Part shown: positions 9,693 to 19,781 of the stretch, in pieces
Numbering within the stretch: position 1 is the stretch's first letter
How the letters are laid out: every line of letters starts with the position of its first letter
Assembly: GCA_027943245.1 (NCBI GenBank)
Contig: JANDJZ010000497.1
Coordinates: 1 to 29,701 of the forward strand
Length of the DNA: 29,701 nucleotides
DNA from: Acanthamoeba sp. SK_2022b
Lineage: Eukaryota; Discosea; Longamoebia; Acanthamoebidae
Direction of reading: 5' to 3'
Notes under the pieces: model-generated
The model's input: only the letters and a program-made list of their open reading frames with translations
The model's database searches: none
Told to the model about the DNA's origin: nothing
Translations under genes and position numbers: made by a program

Positions 9693-11623
9693 ATGGCATC
9701 TGTCGCGCAACTTCTAGAAATGGGCTTCTCGCAAGGGCAGGCGACCAAGGCGATCGCCGCGACCGGCAATACGTCTACCGAAGCCGCCATGGAATGGTGC
9801 GTGCAGCCCCTTTCTTTCACAGAGCAGCCCTCTGCACAGCCCCCCACTCCCTTTCTTCCTCCCTCTAAACTGTTAACAGATCCATAAATCCATTTCTGCA
9901 CATTTTGCACCACTTCCCCTTCTTACGCGTCGAGTCCCCTCTCCTCGCCGCCTTGTGCAGGATCTTCTCGCATCCCGAGTCTGCCGACGACGCACCGGCA
10001 GCGGCCGCGCCAGGCGGCGCCACGGCAGGCGGCGATGCGGCTTCGGGCCAAGCGCCCCAGCCCATGGCAGTCGATGCTGAGAAACAGCCCACGGTCCACA
10101 ACGCCCTCTGGTGCGCCCCCGCTCCTTCTCTCCTTCTCCCCTCCGGCTCGCTGAGCAGCTCCTCATCGTGCCCGCGCCACTGCGGCCACCCGCTTGATGA
10201 CCACACAACAACATCAACAACAACAACACAGCGACTCGTGCAAGGAGCAGATCGTGGGCACACGCCACAAGTGCCAGTCGTGCAAGGACTATGATCTCTG
10301 CGACGCCTGCTACGAGCGGCGCCTCGTCCTCCACGACCCCGGTATCCGATTCGTTCACCACTCCCCTCCCCTCTCTCTATGACTGCCCACCGCGAGTCGA
10401 GTCTCACGCGAGGTCGCCTTGCGGGGTTGTGGGGGGGGGGGCTCGACGTGACGTGCAGACCACGAGTTTGGGCACTACGCGGAGGACATACCCATGCCCG
10501 AGCGCAAGCCGCTCACGCCCGAGGAGCGGGAGGCCGCCCTCAAGCGCCTGGAGGAGAAACGCAAGGAGGTCCTCCGGCTCAAGCAGGAGGAGGAGAAGAA
10601 GGTGTGCGCGCGCGCCCCTCCCCTTTCCCTCTCCATCGAGCCCGTGTTAACGACAAAAACGTGTTGGGGGGGGGAGGCAGGCCGAGCGCGAGCGCGAGCT
10701 GAAGCGAAGGCAGATGGGCAAGGAGATCCTTGCGGCCAAGGAGAAGTTCAAGGAGGAGCAGATCCAGCGCGACCTCGCCCTGCGCAAGAAGGAGAAGCAG
10801 GTGCCAGCCTCTCCCTCTCACCCTCTCCCTCACCCGCCCACTCCCCCACTCTTTTCCCCGTTGCCGGCAGCGTGCCTCACACGCCGCGCAAACAGGAGGA
10901 GGCGAGGGCGCATCGCGAGATCAAGGAACGGCTGGCGAGGGAGAAGGCGGCGAAGCTCGCCGCTCGACAGCCCGCGCCTGTCGCCGCTCCGGCCGCGCAG
11001 CCTGGTACCGCCTTCCCCCGCTTTTATGCGAATGTTGGCTGTGCGGGAGGAGAGGCTGTGCTGACCACTGCCACTCGCGCTCGCCGTCATCGTCATCGCC
11101 ATCATCAGCTGCGACGGCGGCGGCTGCGACGACAAGCAGCAGCTCGGCCTCGGCGACGGAGGCCGTGGTGCAGGTCCGATTCCCCGACGGCAAGACCATG
11201 CAGCACACGTTCAAGCCAGACGACTCGCTGCGAGTCGTCCACAGCTGGGTGCAGTCCAACAGGTCCGTCGCATGCCCCTCCCCCCAACCCATCTCCCTTT
11301 GCGTCGCTTTCCCCAGGTTGCGATGGATCGATCGACCAACCACCTCCACACATCACACACACACACACACACACACAACGCAGGGGCGATGGACGACCTT
11401 TCGCACTGAGCACGACCTTCCCGCGTAAGGACTACAGCGGCAGCTCCCTGGACTCGACCACGCTCAGAACCGCCGGTACTTGGCCGAGCCCCTCTCCCTC
11501 CCCCCGCGCGCACCCGCATCTCGCCCGGTTGCATCTCGCCTTGTCTCATTCGTTGCTGTGTGCGCGTGTGCGGCCACGGCAGACTTGGTGCCGCGGGGAG
11601 CGCTCATCGTCAAGAACTTGTGA
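9693..11623 (+). CDS. UBA-ZZ-UBX protein, UBXN1-like p97 cofactor
   Basis: Nine exons (9693-9796, 9961-10110, 10232-10341, 10459-10601, 10681-10800, 10896-11004, 11109-11262, 11384-11475, 11583-11623) join to 340 residues. Residues 1-38 are a UBA domain (LLEMGFSQGQATKAIAATGN ... AAMEWIF), which binds ubiquitin. A ZZ zinc finger spans about 85-125; its first Cys codon is assembled across an intron, giving CDSC, CQSC, CDAC and a terminal HEF. A charged coiled coil follows (LTPEEREAALKRLEEKRKEV onward). A UBX domain fills about 263-340 with the p97-binding TTFPRK loop and ends LVPRGALIVKNL. UBX proteins recruit ubiquitinated clients to the Cdc48/p97 ATPase. The order UBA-coil-UBX matches UBXN1/SAKS1; the ZZ finger is unusual. 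The gene ends 166 bases from the convergent C9orf78 homologue. Confidence 0.9.
11354..11377. repeat. (CA)n microsatellite in UBX gene intron
   Basis: An uninterrupted CA run of about 24 bases lies just before the acceptor at 11383 in the intron 11263-11383. Confidence 0.9.
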
Positions 11624-11788
11624 GAGCGGCCAGGCGAGGGGTGAGGGAGAGGAGGACGCAGAAAAGGCGCCACGCTTGTTAATTGGTGATGGCCACCGCC
11701 ATCACGCGACACTGAAAATCGACAACGCGAGCTGCGCGCTATTCACATCATCTCTCTTCCTCTTGCTCGGGGGGGGGGGAAGGGAGCC

Positions 11789-13321
11789 TCAGCGGCGGAA
11801 TCTCTTCTTGAAGCGCTCGAAGGCGATGTCGTCGGTGGCCTGCTCGGACTTCTTGCCCCTCTGGTCGCCCCGCCACCCGCTGCCGCCTTCGCCGCCTTGC
11901 GGGCCACCGTCCCGGTTGCTGCTGCTGCTGTTGTCCCTGCCGTACGGCGCCCGGTCCCTCCTCACGATCTGCGTCGCGGTCGATGGCCGACCGACTGCGT
12001 TCGCCAGGCGATCACGCGTGGTCTCGTGAGACACCGAAAACGAAAACGCAACACACATACGCGCGCGTGTAGGGAAAAAGGGGAAGCGCACATCTGGTGT
12101 TGTAGGCGTCGGGCTGGGGCGGCGGCTTGGGCCCTTCCTTTCGCTTGAGCAGCTGTCGCTTGGCGTCCTCCGTCGCCTCGATGTTCTTGAGCTTGTACCT
12201 GCGGCGGCCAAGGTTTCACGAGTTTTGGAGGGGGGGAGGCGGTCAGCGTTCGGCTGCGATGATCGCGATCAGCGCGATGGGGGGGGGAGGTCGCACTCGA
12301 TGGGCAGCTCGACTTCCTGGATGCCAGTGAGCCAAGCCTCGCTCACCTGGTCATCGCTTCGCGTCGTCTCGGCGACCTTGAGGTGATCCGGCGTCTCGTA
12401 GAGCCTCCTCTCCGCCTCTGCGCGCATAGAGCGACGCAGCCCGCAGAGAACAAGGGGGGGAGGGGGTCAGCTGGTGTGTCTCCATCGCAACCACTAGCCG
12501 ATGAAGAACAAGAAGAAGCTCGAGTGTACCTATGAGATCAAACTCCTTCTCGCTCCTCTCCTCGTCCTCTCTCCAATTGGCGCCTCGCTCGGCCTTGGCC
12601 TTCTCGATGGCTTCCTTGGCCCTCGCCTCGCGGAACTCCCGCAGCCGCTCCTCGATGTAGTTCTCGCTGCGGTCATGGCGCGAGGGAGATTGGGGGGGGG
12701 GAGAGAGTAAGGGAAAGGCACACTAGCGACCACGCGACTGTGGAGGGGGGAGGAGGGGCACGTACAGAAGAGGGTTGACCACGTCCTGCTCTGCCTGGAC
12801 GGTGAACGTGGACTCGAGCAAGTGCGTCTCCTTATCATCGTCATCGTCGACCACGGGCCGAACAAAACTGGCCGTCGCTATCTTCTGCAATACTTCGGTG
12901 CTGTGGAGCAAAGGTGGGGCTTGTGTCAACTCGAGAAAGAAATGAGAGGGGGGGGTCAGAGTAGAGGTGGGGAGTGCGAACCTCGTGGCGGCGGCTTCGC
13001 AGCCCTTGATTCGCTCCCTCTCTCGCTGCAACTTGCGCGTCTCTCTCAGCATGAGGCTGAGACAATTAAAGGAAAGAAAGGTTAGGATATAATTGAATAA
13101 AAAATCGAGGGCTCGTATCGCTACCCGAGCGGCTCATCTTCGGTTTCCTCTGTTTCAGCCCCTTGCTTCGTCTCCTCCTCTTCGTCTTCTACTCGCTTTT
13201 TTCGCAGTCTGGCCTTCCTGGCTGCTCCCGACTTTTTGAACGCCACCACAACCTGTTCTTCATCCGCTTCGCTCATTCTGTGCTTTGGTTGTTTTCCTAT
13301 TTTCCCTTTGCTTTCTTCCAT
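11789..13321 (-). CDS. C9orf78/Tls1-family splicing-associated protein
   Basis: Seven minus-strand exons: 13321-13125, 13056-12982, 12900-12766, 12666-12530, 12417-12297, 12198-12092 and 11994-11789, all in phase, give 325 residues. Family landmarks occur in order: MLRETRKLQRERERIKG near the start, STFTVQAEQDVVNPLLENYI, LYETPDHLKV, WLTGIQEVELPIEYKLKNI, EATEDAKRQLLKRK, and the closing ATDDIAFERFKKRFRR. Human C9orf78 (289 residues) associates with the spliceosomal helicase BRR2, and fission yeast Tls1 affects splicing and telomeric silencing; a nuclear role here is by homology. The second in-frame ATG, at 13276, begins MSEADEE and has better codon use, so it may be the true start (310 residues). 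The exon 7 acceptor at 11995 is chosen by phase. Confidence 0.82.
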
Positions 13322-13777
13322 TTCTTTCGTTATTACGAATTATGAAAGCTCGTTTGAAATTTTGCGAAATGTTTTGGTGAGTTCGAGCTTCCCGGTCGCC
13401 GCGGTTGCTTTCGTCATCTTGGTGACGTCTTGTCGAATGGCGGCGCCGCGATGACGACGGGCCAACGAGTGCCGGCACCTGGTAGTTGGGGCAACGTTAA
13501 CGAAAAGCCGCACTAGCAGCTCGAATCGTGCAGAAATGACAGGAATGCTAAACATGCAAAAAGATATTAATTGTCTTTGTTTGTCTGCGCGTAGCCAGAC
13601 GCGAGCTTGGTGGGTCCACCCGGGAGTCTTCTTCTTCGAGTTGACTGCGAGAAGCTTGGTGGCGCGGACAGGAGGCGAGAGCGAGGAGTGTGAGCGCACT
13701 GCAAAAAAGTGATCTACCGGCCATCACTACGGTTGAGCGTGGACGAGCGGCCGCGGCACAAGTAGCTTAAACTCATC
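13322..13777. other. Divergent promoter region, C9orf78 homologue / TKL kinase
   Basis: These 456 bases lie between two divergent start codons. They are A/T-rich near the C9orf78 side and contain no recognisable coding exon or RNA gene. An open minus-strand frame (about 13699-13340) shows no domain. No obvious TATA box or repeated operator was found. Confidence 0.35.
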
Positions 13778-16700
13778 ATGTCTGAACTGAAGTACAGCAT
13801 CCACCCTTCAGAGATCACCCTCCTGAGGAAGGTGGGTGGGGGGAACTTTGGCGAAGTATGGGAAGCGGACTACATCGGTACCCGTGTAGCCGTCAAGCGT
13901 CTGCTTGCCGTCGATGAGGAGGACCTGGAGATCTACATCGAACGGGAACTCAGCACCCTAAGGTAAGTTTGCTCGTACTTTCTTCTTTTCTTGACTGTGT
14001 GAGAGATACCCCCCTTCTTTCTTTCTTTCCTGTTCCAATCTGACCAGCAACGTTGAATCGTTCTTCCTGCTGAGCCTCCGTAAGACTGCTAACAATGTGA
14101 ACAATCTCGTTGGCGCAACAGGGGCGTTTTCCATCCACACATCGTGCAATTAATGGGAATTGTACGCCACGGCAAGGACGTTTTCATCATCACTGAGTAC
14201 GTCGCTGGTGGCAGCCTTCGCTCCATACTCAAAGGTACCGTTTGAGTCATTCAATTCCTACTTCAATTGTGCTTTTTCTTTGCCATTAATCTGGAGATGC
14301 AGGCTTCTGTTTATTCGTATTCTTTGGCTTATTTGTTGCCTTTTTGTGACACACAACCAGTAATTAATTATTAGCACGGCGCTTCTCTATTCTCGCCCCC
14401 TTTATTATGCTCAGCAATCGCTGTTTTGTTGCCAGCGTTCCCCGTTAACCACGATGCGCGCGCGCACACTGCGCACAGACGAAAGCATTCCCCTGTCGTG
14501 GGCGCGCCGACTCTCCTTCGCCACCGACATCGCGCTGGCCATGGCCTACCTGCACCACCGCAACATCCTGCACCGAGATCTCAAGTCGGCCAACCTGCTC
14601 GTGGACGAGGCGTGGCGCGTGAAGGTGTGCGACTTTGGGTTGGCCCGCAAGATGCCGCCGGCGCACGAGGCCAAGCACCTGTCCGTCGTGGGCACCGACG
14701 AATGGTGCGGCCCCGGTCGCCCTCTTTTTTGGCTTTGCGAACGGGTGAGGAGTGTGGCTGACGAGCAGGCGCCTCGCTCTACAGGATGGCCCCGGAGATG
14801 CTTCTCGAGGAGGAGTACGACAAGTCCGCCGACGTCTTCTCTTTCGGAATGGTATGCAACCCCCTTCGCTTTCGCTTTCGCTTTCGTTTTCTTTCTTGTC
14901 TCGTCTTCGTTCTTTGGTGCGGTTTTTACCGACATGGTCGCCGGCCCAGGTCATGTGGGAGTTGATTACTAGGAAGCGGCCGCCAGAGAGGTTGGCCGAG
15001 AGCGAGTTCGCCTTCGATTTTGAGAAGTTCAAGAAGAAGGTGCCCAAGGACACCCCCAAGGCGCTGTGGGAGCTTTTCTGCGAGTGCTCTGCCTACGAGC
15101 CCTATAAGCGACCCTCCTTCAAAGGTAAACGCAACACACACACACAACACGACATCTTGCCGAGAGAGTAGGACTGACCTGGATTGGCCTGGCCTCGGCC
15201 ACGACGTGCAGCGGTCTTGGAGAGGCTGAGCAGGATCTTCCTGGAGCTGCAGAACGCGGCGGTGTGCGTCGAAGAGCAGCCGTCGGAGGTGGAGAGGCGC
15301 GAGGCCGAGGAGAAGGAGCGGAAGAAGCGAAAGGAGCACATGAAGATCATCAAGCAGGTCGAGGAGGGCGGCGGCGACATCAAGGCCTCGCCCCGGGCCC
15401 ACCAGCCGCAGCCTGTGCAGCCCCCGCAGCAGCAGGCCGAGCACGAGCACGAGGGCGATGTCGCCAACAATCAGGCCGAGCAGGCGGCGGCCGTCGAGCC
15501 GCAGCCGACCAAGGAGGACAAGCGGGGTTCGAGGGAGAAGGACGACAAGGTCGAGAAGAAGGAGAAGCGCAAGTCGGGCGAGAACAGAGACGACAAGAGG
15601 GTCGACGACAAGTCGTCCTCGCAGGAGCGGAGGCTCGAGAAGGTGGTGTCGCAGGACAAGCGGGAGAAGGAGAAGGAGCGCAAGAAGAGCCTGACGAAGG
15701 AGGCCGCCGAGAACATCCTCAACGCCATCAAGGGCACGAGCCCCGAGAAGGACCTCCGGAAGGAGCTCAAGAAGGCCAACTCCAAGGAGAAGGAGCTCAA
15801 GTGCGTCAACCAACTGCAGCAACAACAGCAACACCACCGCCTTCCCTCTTCCGTGTCTGACAAGTCTCACCTCTTTCGTGTGTCGCGTGTGTCTCCGCAG
15901 TAAGCTGAAGCGGCAGGCGTCGAAGGACGGCAACCTGCACGGCGATGTCAGCTCGCCCAGGACCAAAAAGAAGGACAAGGAAAAGGAGAAGGAAAAAGAG
16001 AAGGAAAAAGAGAAGGAGAAGGACGAGGACAAGGGCAAGAGCAAGGAGACGGTGAGCAGCCCTCGGACCGCGCGGAAGAGCGACGAGAGGCGGGCCACCC
16101 TCACCAAGTCCTCGGCCAAGGACAAGCCCGTCTCCGAGAAGAAGTACGCTCGCTCCTCTTTCCTTCTCTCTTGCCGACCATCCTCACCGTGACCATCGTC
16201 ATCGGCATCACAGGAAGAAGACCCACCACCAGGAGATCAACGATGAGGAGGAGGTGGAGACGCGAAGCTTCATCAAGAATGGCCAGGAGAAGATCAAGAT
16301 CAAGAAGACCATCAAGTTCCCCTTCACCAGGTCAGCGCCGCCTTTCTTTTTTATTTTCTCTTTCATTTTCTTTTTTATTTCCTGTCGCTACACCGCTCCA
16401 AGCGAGTACCGCTCACATCCACCCGCTCCATGACATGACTGCCAGGTCGCAGTCCATCTTTCTGACGTGCGGCGTGCCCAAGAGGAGGGCGTGGGGCGCC
16501 GATGACCCCGTCGAGATCACTGGTAAGCCACGCGCTCACGCATCGCCTTTGATCGCACTTTTCTCACGCGTGTGTTGTACGATTCCGACTATGCAGTCAA
16601 GGTGGAGAACAACTCGAGCAAGACGATCAAGCAGATCCAGGTGTTCCTTCAGCGCATCGACCAGGGCAAGGCGCCCAAGGAGAAGGACGTCAAGGCCAAG

Positions 16701-17051
16701 GCGCTGAGGGAGAAGACCGAGAAGAGCTTCGAGTCCAGCGCCGTGGGCCTCCCGCTGGAGGCCTGGCAGGTCCTCAAGACGACGCTCGACTACTCCCTGC
16801 CGTCGAAGGACGTCTTGCGCGCCTTTGCCGAGGACGATCCCGCCACGCCCAGCCTGTCCAACAGCGGCGAGGCCGTCCCCGTCTCGGAGAACGGCGAGGC
16901 GCGCTCGCAGGAGAGGGACGCCACGACGGACGTGGGCTACGAGCTGGTGGTGAAGGTGAGCCTGAGCCGAGGCGACGACGTACCCAAGCTCTTCACGCGC
17001 ATCGGGATGTCCCCCCTCTTTGCCTACGTGCCGCTCAGCATTGTGTATTGA
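13778..17051 (+). CDS. TKL protein kinase with C-terminal arrestin-like domain
   Basis: Ten exons (13778-13962, 14122-14234, 14479-14704, 14785-14851, 14950-15124, 15212-15800, 15901-16143, 16214-16330, 16446-16522, 16597-17051) join to 748 residues. The kinase domain covers about 13-270. It has glycine loop GGGNFGEVW (20-28), VAVK lysine 40, HRDLKSANLL with catalytic Asp133, DFG with Asp151, and GTDEWMAPEM in the activation segment. All key residues are intact, so it should be active; the features are tyrosine-kinase-like (TKL). A 280-residue Lys/Glu-rich, Gln-containing linker follows, including a KEKEKEKEK tract. The last 190 residues (FPFTRSQSIFLTCGVP, ITVKVENNSSKTIKQIQVFL, and terminal YELVVKVSL and AYVPLSIVY) read as an arrestin-type beta-sandwich. 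This would place kinase activity on a cargo- or receptor-binding scaffold. The kinase call is firm; the arrestin call is moderate. Confidence 0.85.
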
Positions 17052-17495
17052 AACCCACCCGCCAATCCTCATCTCCCAAAAATAATGAACCTTTAGCCGA
17101 AGAAGACCTCAAGGACCCTAAACGGGCAAGGGGAGTTTATCTGGACCTCTCGCGCCCTTGGTGCAGGGCACGGGGTGATGGGTGGGATCGCCCCATTAGT
17201 TCCATTTTCTGGCCCATCCTAAAAGCACCGACGATCAAGGGCCCGAAAATCCCTGGCCAACGGATAGAATTTCGGTCTTTGGCGCAGCAAAACACACCGC
17301 ACAGAACGCCCTTCCGCCACGTTGCGAAAAACCAATTGCCCACGGGCCACACCGCGCTGAAGTTTTAGTTTGAACGTTCACGAACAAGCAACACACACAC
17401 ACGCAAACCAGCCAACCCGACAGTTCAAGACAGAAAGAGATCTGTTTTTTTCACAGAGAAAAGAAACACAACAACAAAACAACAATCCACACAAA
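17052..17495. other. Intergenic region, kinase to CRAL-TRIO gene
   Basis: These 444 bases hold the 3' end of the kinase gene and the 5' region of the CRAL-TRIO gene, which run in the same direction. Short open frames on both strands show no domain. The last 100 bases are A/C-rich (repeated ACAAC/ACACA), as expected of a 5' UTR. No AATAAA follows the kinase stop closely; AATAATG at 17080-17086 is the nearest A/T-rich element. Confidence 0.35.
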
Positions 17496-18895
17496 ATGCA
17501 AGCCTACGAACCATCTTCAGAGGAGCAGGTTGTTGTGGTGTCCGAAAAGAAGACAAGCAGTAGCGAAAGCACAAGCAGCACACCTCGCCAGAGCGAGAAG
17601 ACCGGGTATGCCGTTACCACACCGGCAGAAGACGAGGTATGAACTATCTAAAGCCTCCGGCGTTGCTTCCGTGACGCCGGCCAACACCAACAATAAAAAT
17701 AAAATAAAATAAAATAAAATAAAATAAAATAAATAAAATAAATAAATAACTTGTTATGAATTATTAATTGTATTTTATTACTGGGTTGTAGGCGGTGGCG
17801 GCGTTGAGGGCTGCGTTTCCAGACAGCGAGTTTGTGCAGGGGCTGAACGACCTGATGCTCCTGCGTTATGTTCGGGCGCGTTCCACCCTCGAGGAGTCCA
17901 TCGCCATCCTCAAGACCACCATCGTACCTCGCCCTGCCCACAGTGATGCCGCCGGACCTTTCGTGTATGCTTACGCTCTCCAATCGATTTTTTCCAGGAA
18001 TGGCGGGCGGCGAACCGCCCAGAGGACATGAAGCTGCAAACAGCCAGCTTCGAGGGACCGCTCAAGTCCGGTACGTGATCCTCATCGTCATACTGGAGCA
18101 AGCTCTTTTTTATTATTATTATTTCATTTCTTTCTGAAGGAGCTGTAAGTTGACTGTCTGCGTGTGCGTGTGGGCAGGGCTCGTGTATTGGCACAAGCAC
18201 GACAAGCAGGGGCGACCATGCGTTCTGGTCTTTCCTCGGCTCCACTTCCCCGGCAAGACCACACTGGAGACCACCTACCAGCTCTGCGTTTACTATCTTG
18301 AGGAGGCCCGAAATAGGTAAGCCCTCCTCCACTCAAGTAGTCGACTTCAACTCTTTGAGATACTAACGCTCGTGTGCTCGGTGATGATGGAAAGGCTGAT
18401 GAACGAAGATGGCCCCATGCAGTTCGTGCTCATCTACGACATGAAGGATTTCTCGTTCACAAAGAACTTTGACGTGGAGGGCATCAGAAAGGTATCGACA
18501 CCACCACTTCAAACCATCCCAAGACGAGACGCTGAAAACAACCACACAACAGCTCTCGAAGCTGCAAGAGGTGTATCCCGAGATGCTTGGGGCCGCCTAC
18601 CTCATCAACACGCCGTGGCTCGTAAGCACCCTCATGAAGCTCCTCTACGCCGTGATGACCAAGCAAACCATGGCCAAGGTCCTCCTACACCTGCCCCACT
18701 CTCTTACAGGCCTAATGCTCACCTTTTTCGCGGTTGTGTGTGTCTGTGTAGGTCAAGCTCCTGTCGGGCAACGGCAAGGAGGAGCTGAAGGAGTACTTCG
18801 ACGAGGACTGCCTGCTCCCCGAGCACGGCGGCACGTCCGACTACCAGTACTCCTTCGACCCCAGCGGCGAGAGCCGGTCCGGTAACAACGCGTAG
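17496..18895 (+). CDS. CRAL-TRIO (Sec14-like) lipid-binding protein
   Basis: Seven exons (17496-17636, 17792-17923, 17998-18070, 18178-18316, 18395-18491, 18553-18678, 18752-18895) join to 283 residues. The first 47 residues are Ser/Glu/Thr-rich and probably disordered. The CRAL-TRIO N-terminal helices follow (LNDLMLLRYVRARSTLEESI, then EWRAANRPED). The lipid pocket region reads LVYWHKHDKQGRPCLVFPR, then QFVLIYDMKDFSF, LQEVYPEMLGAAYLINTPWL and KLLSGNGKEELKEYF. Family members bind and exchange phosphoinositides or other hydrophobic ligands between membranes. There is no signal peptide or membrane segment, so a cytosolic, membrane-peripheral role is inferred. The ligand cannot be predicted. Intron 1 carries a TAAAA microsatellite. 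The gene converges on the riboflavin fusion gene 128 bases away. Confidence 0.88.
17692..17749. repeat. (TAAAA)n microsatellite in CRAL-TRIO intron 1
   Basis: About ten TAAAA/TAAA units lie within the intron 17637-17791. The AATAAA-like units are inside an intron and are unlikely to be the gene's poly(A) signal. Confidence 0.85.
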
Positions 18896-19008
18896 AGGAG
18901 GCGACGACGGGGGCGACGACCAGTCCCCAAATTTATGCACATAAAGCCTTTTTTCTTATTTTTTTAAATCTAATTATCTAACACACACTGTATTTTTTGT
19001 ATAAATAT

Positions 19009-19014
19009 TTTATT
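19009..19014 (-). terminator. Probable polyadenylation signal of the riboflavin fusion gene
   Basis: The minus strand carries AATAAA nine bases beyond the TGA stop of the RibE-RibD gene, within an A/T-rich convergent intergenic stretch. Confidence 0.4.
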
Positions 19015-19022
19015 TGTGCTGC

Positions 19023-19715
19023 TCAGTTGGGTTTGACGTATTCGAGGCACACGTCGTTGCCGAATTGCTGCACCCGCGCGAGCTGCCACGATCGCACCGT
19101 GGCGATGGTCTCGGCGTTGTAGCCCTTCTCCTGGGCCCACGGCAGCCCTCCTGGTTGTGGGCATCGAGGACGATGAAGGTGAGCGTCATCGTCCTCCCGC
19201 CACCACTGCAGCAACAATTCTAAAAGAGAAGAGGAGAGCGCTCGGCGTACCGGCGCCAAGGAAGCGGGCCCCGTAGTAGAGGACCACCCTGTCGGCTCGG
19301 TCCTCGGCGAGGAATCGGCTCTGCAGCTTTCCGCCGCCCTCGATCAGCACCTGGAGGATGCCTCTCTTGGCCAGCGCGGCGAGCACCTCATCGAGGTCCA
19401 GGCCCTGGCCGACCACCTTCTCGCTCACGCGGACTACCTCAACGCCCTTGCCGCGCCACAGCGCGGCCACGTCGTCTCCGACGCGGTCGGACGTGAAGAT
19501 GAGCGTCGCCCCGATCGAGACGTCCAGCAGAGGCCCGTCGACGATCTTGCCGGTCGAGTCCAGCGCCACCCGCAGCGGGGCGACGGTCTCGGCGCCTGCC
19601 ACGCCTCGCACGTTGAGCCGTGGCCTGTCCTTCAGCGCTGTGTTCGATCCCACGATGATCGCCTGCGAACCTGCGCGCAGTCTTGACGCCACGGGGAGAG
19701 CGAGGGAGAGGTCAG

Positions 19716-19781
<66 letters not shown>

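Noticed and set aside
13340..13699. 119-codon minus-strand frame in the divergent promoter
   Set aside because: No ATG start, no domain and A/T-ending codons; it fits the 5' region of the C9orf78 homologue.
15264..15860. Plus-strand frame rich in Gly/Ala/Arg opposite to the kinase linker reading
   Set aside because: It is a shifted frame of the Lys/Glu-rich kinase linker; the correct frame joins the kinase and arrestin-like exons in phase.
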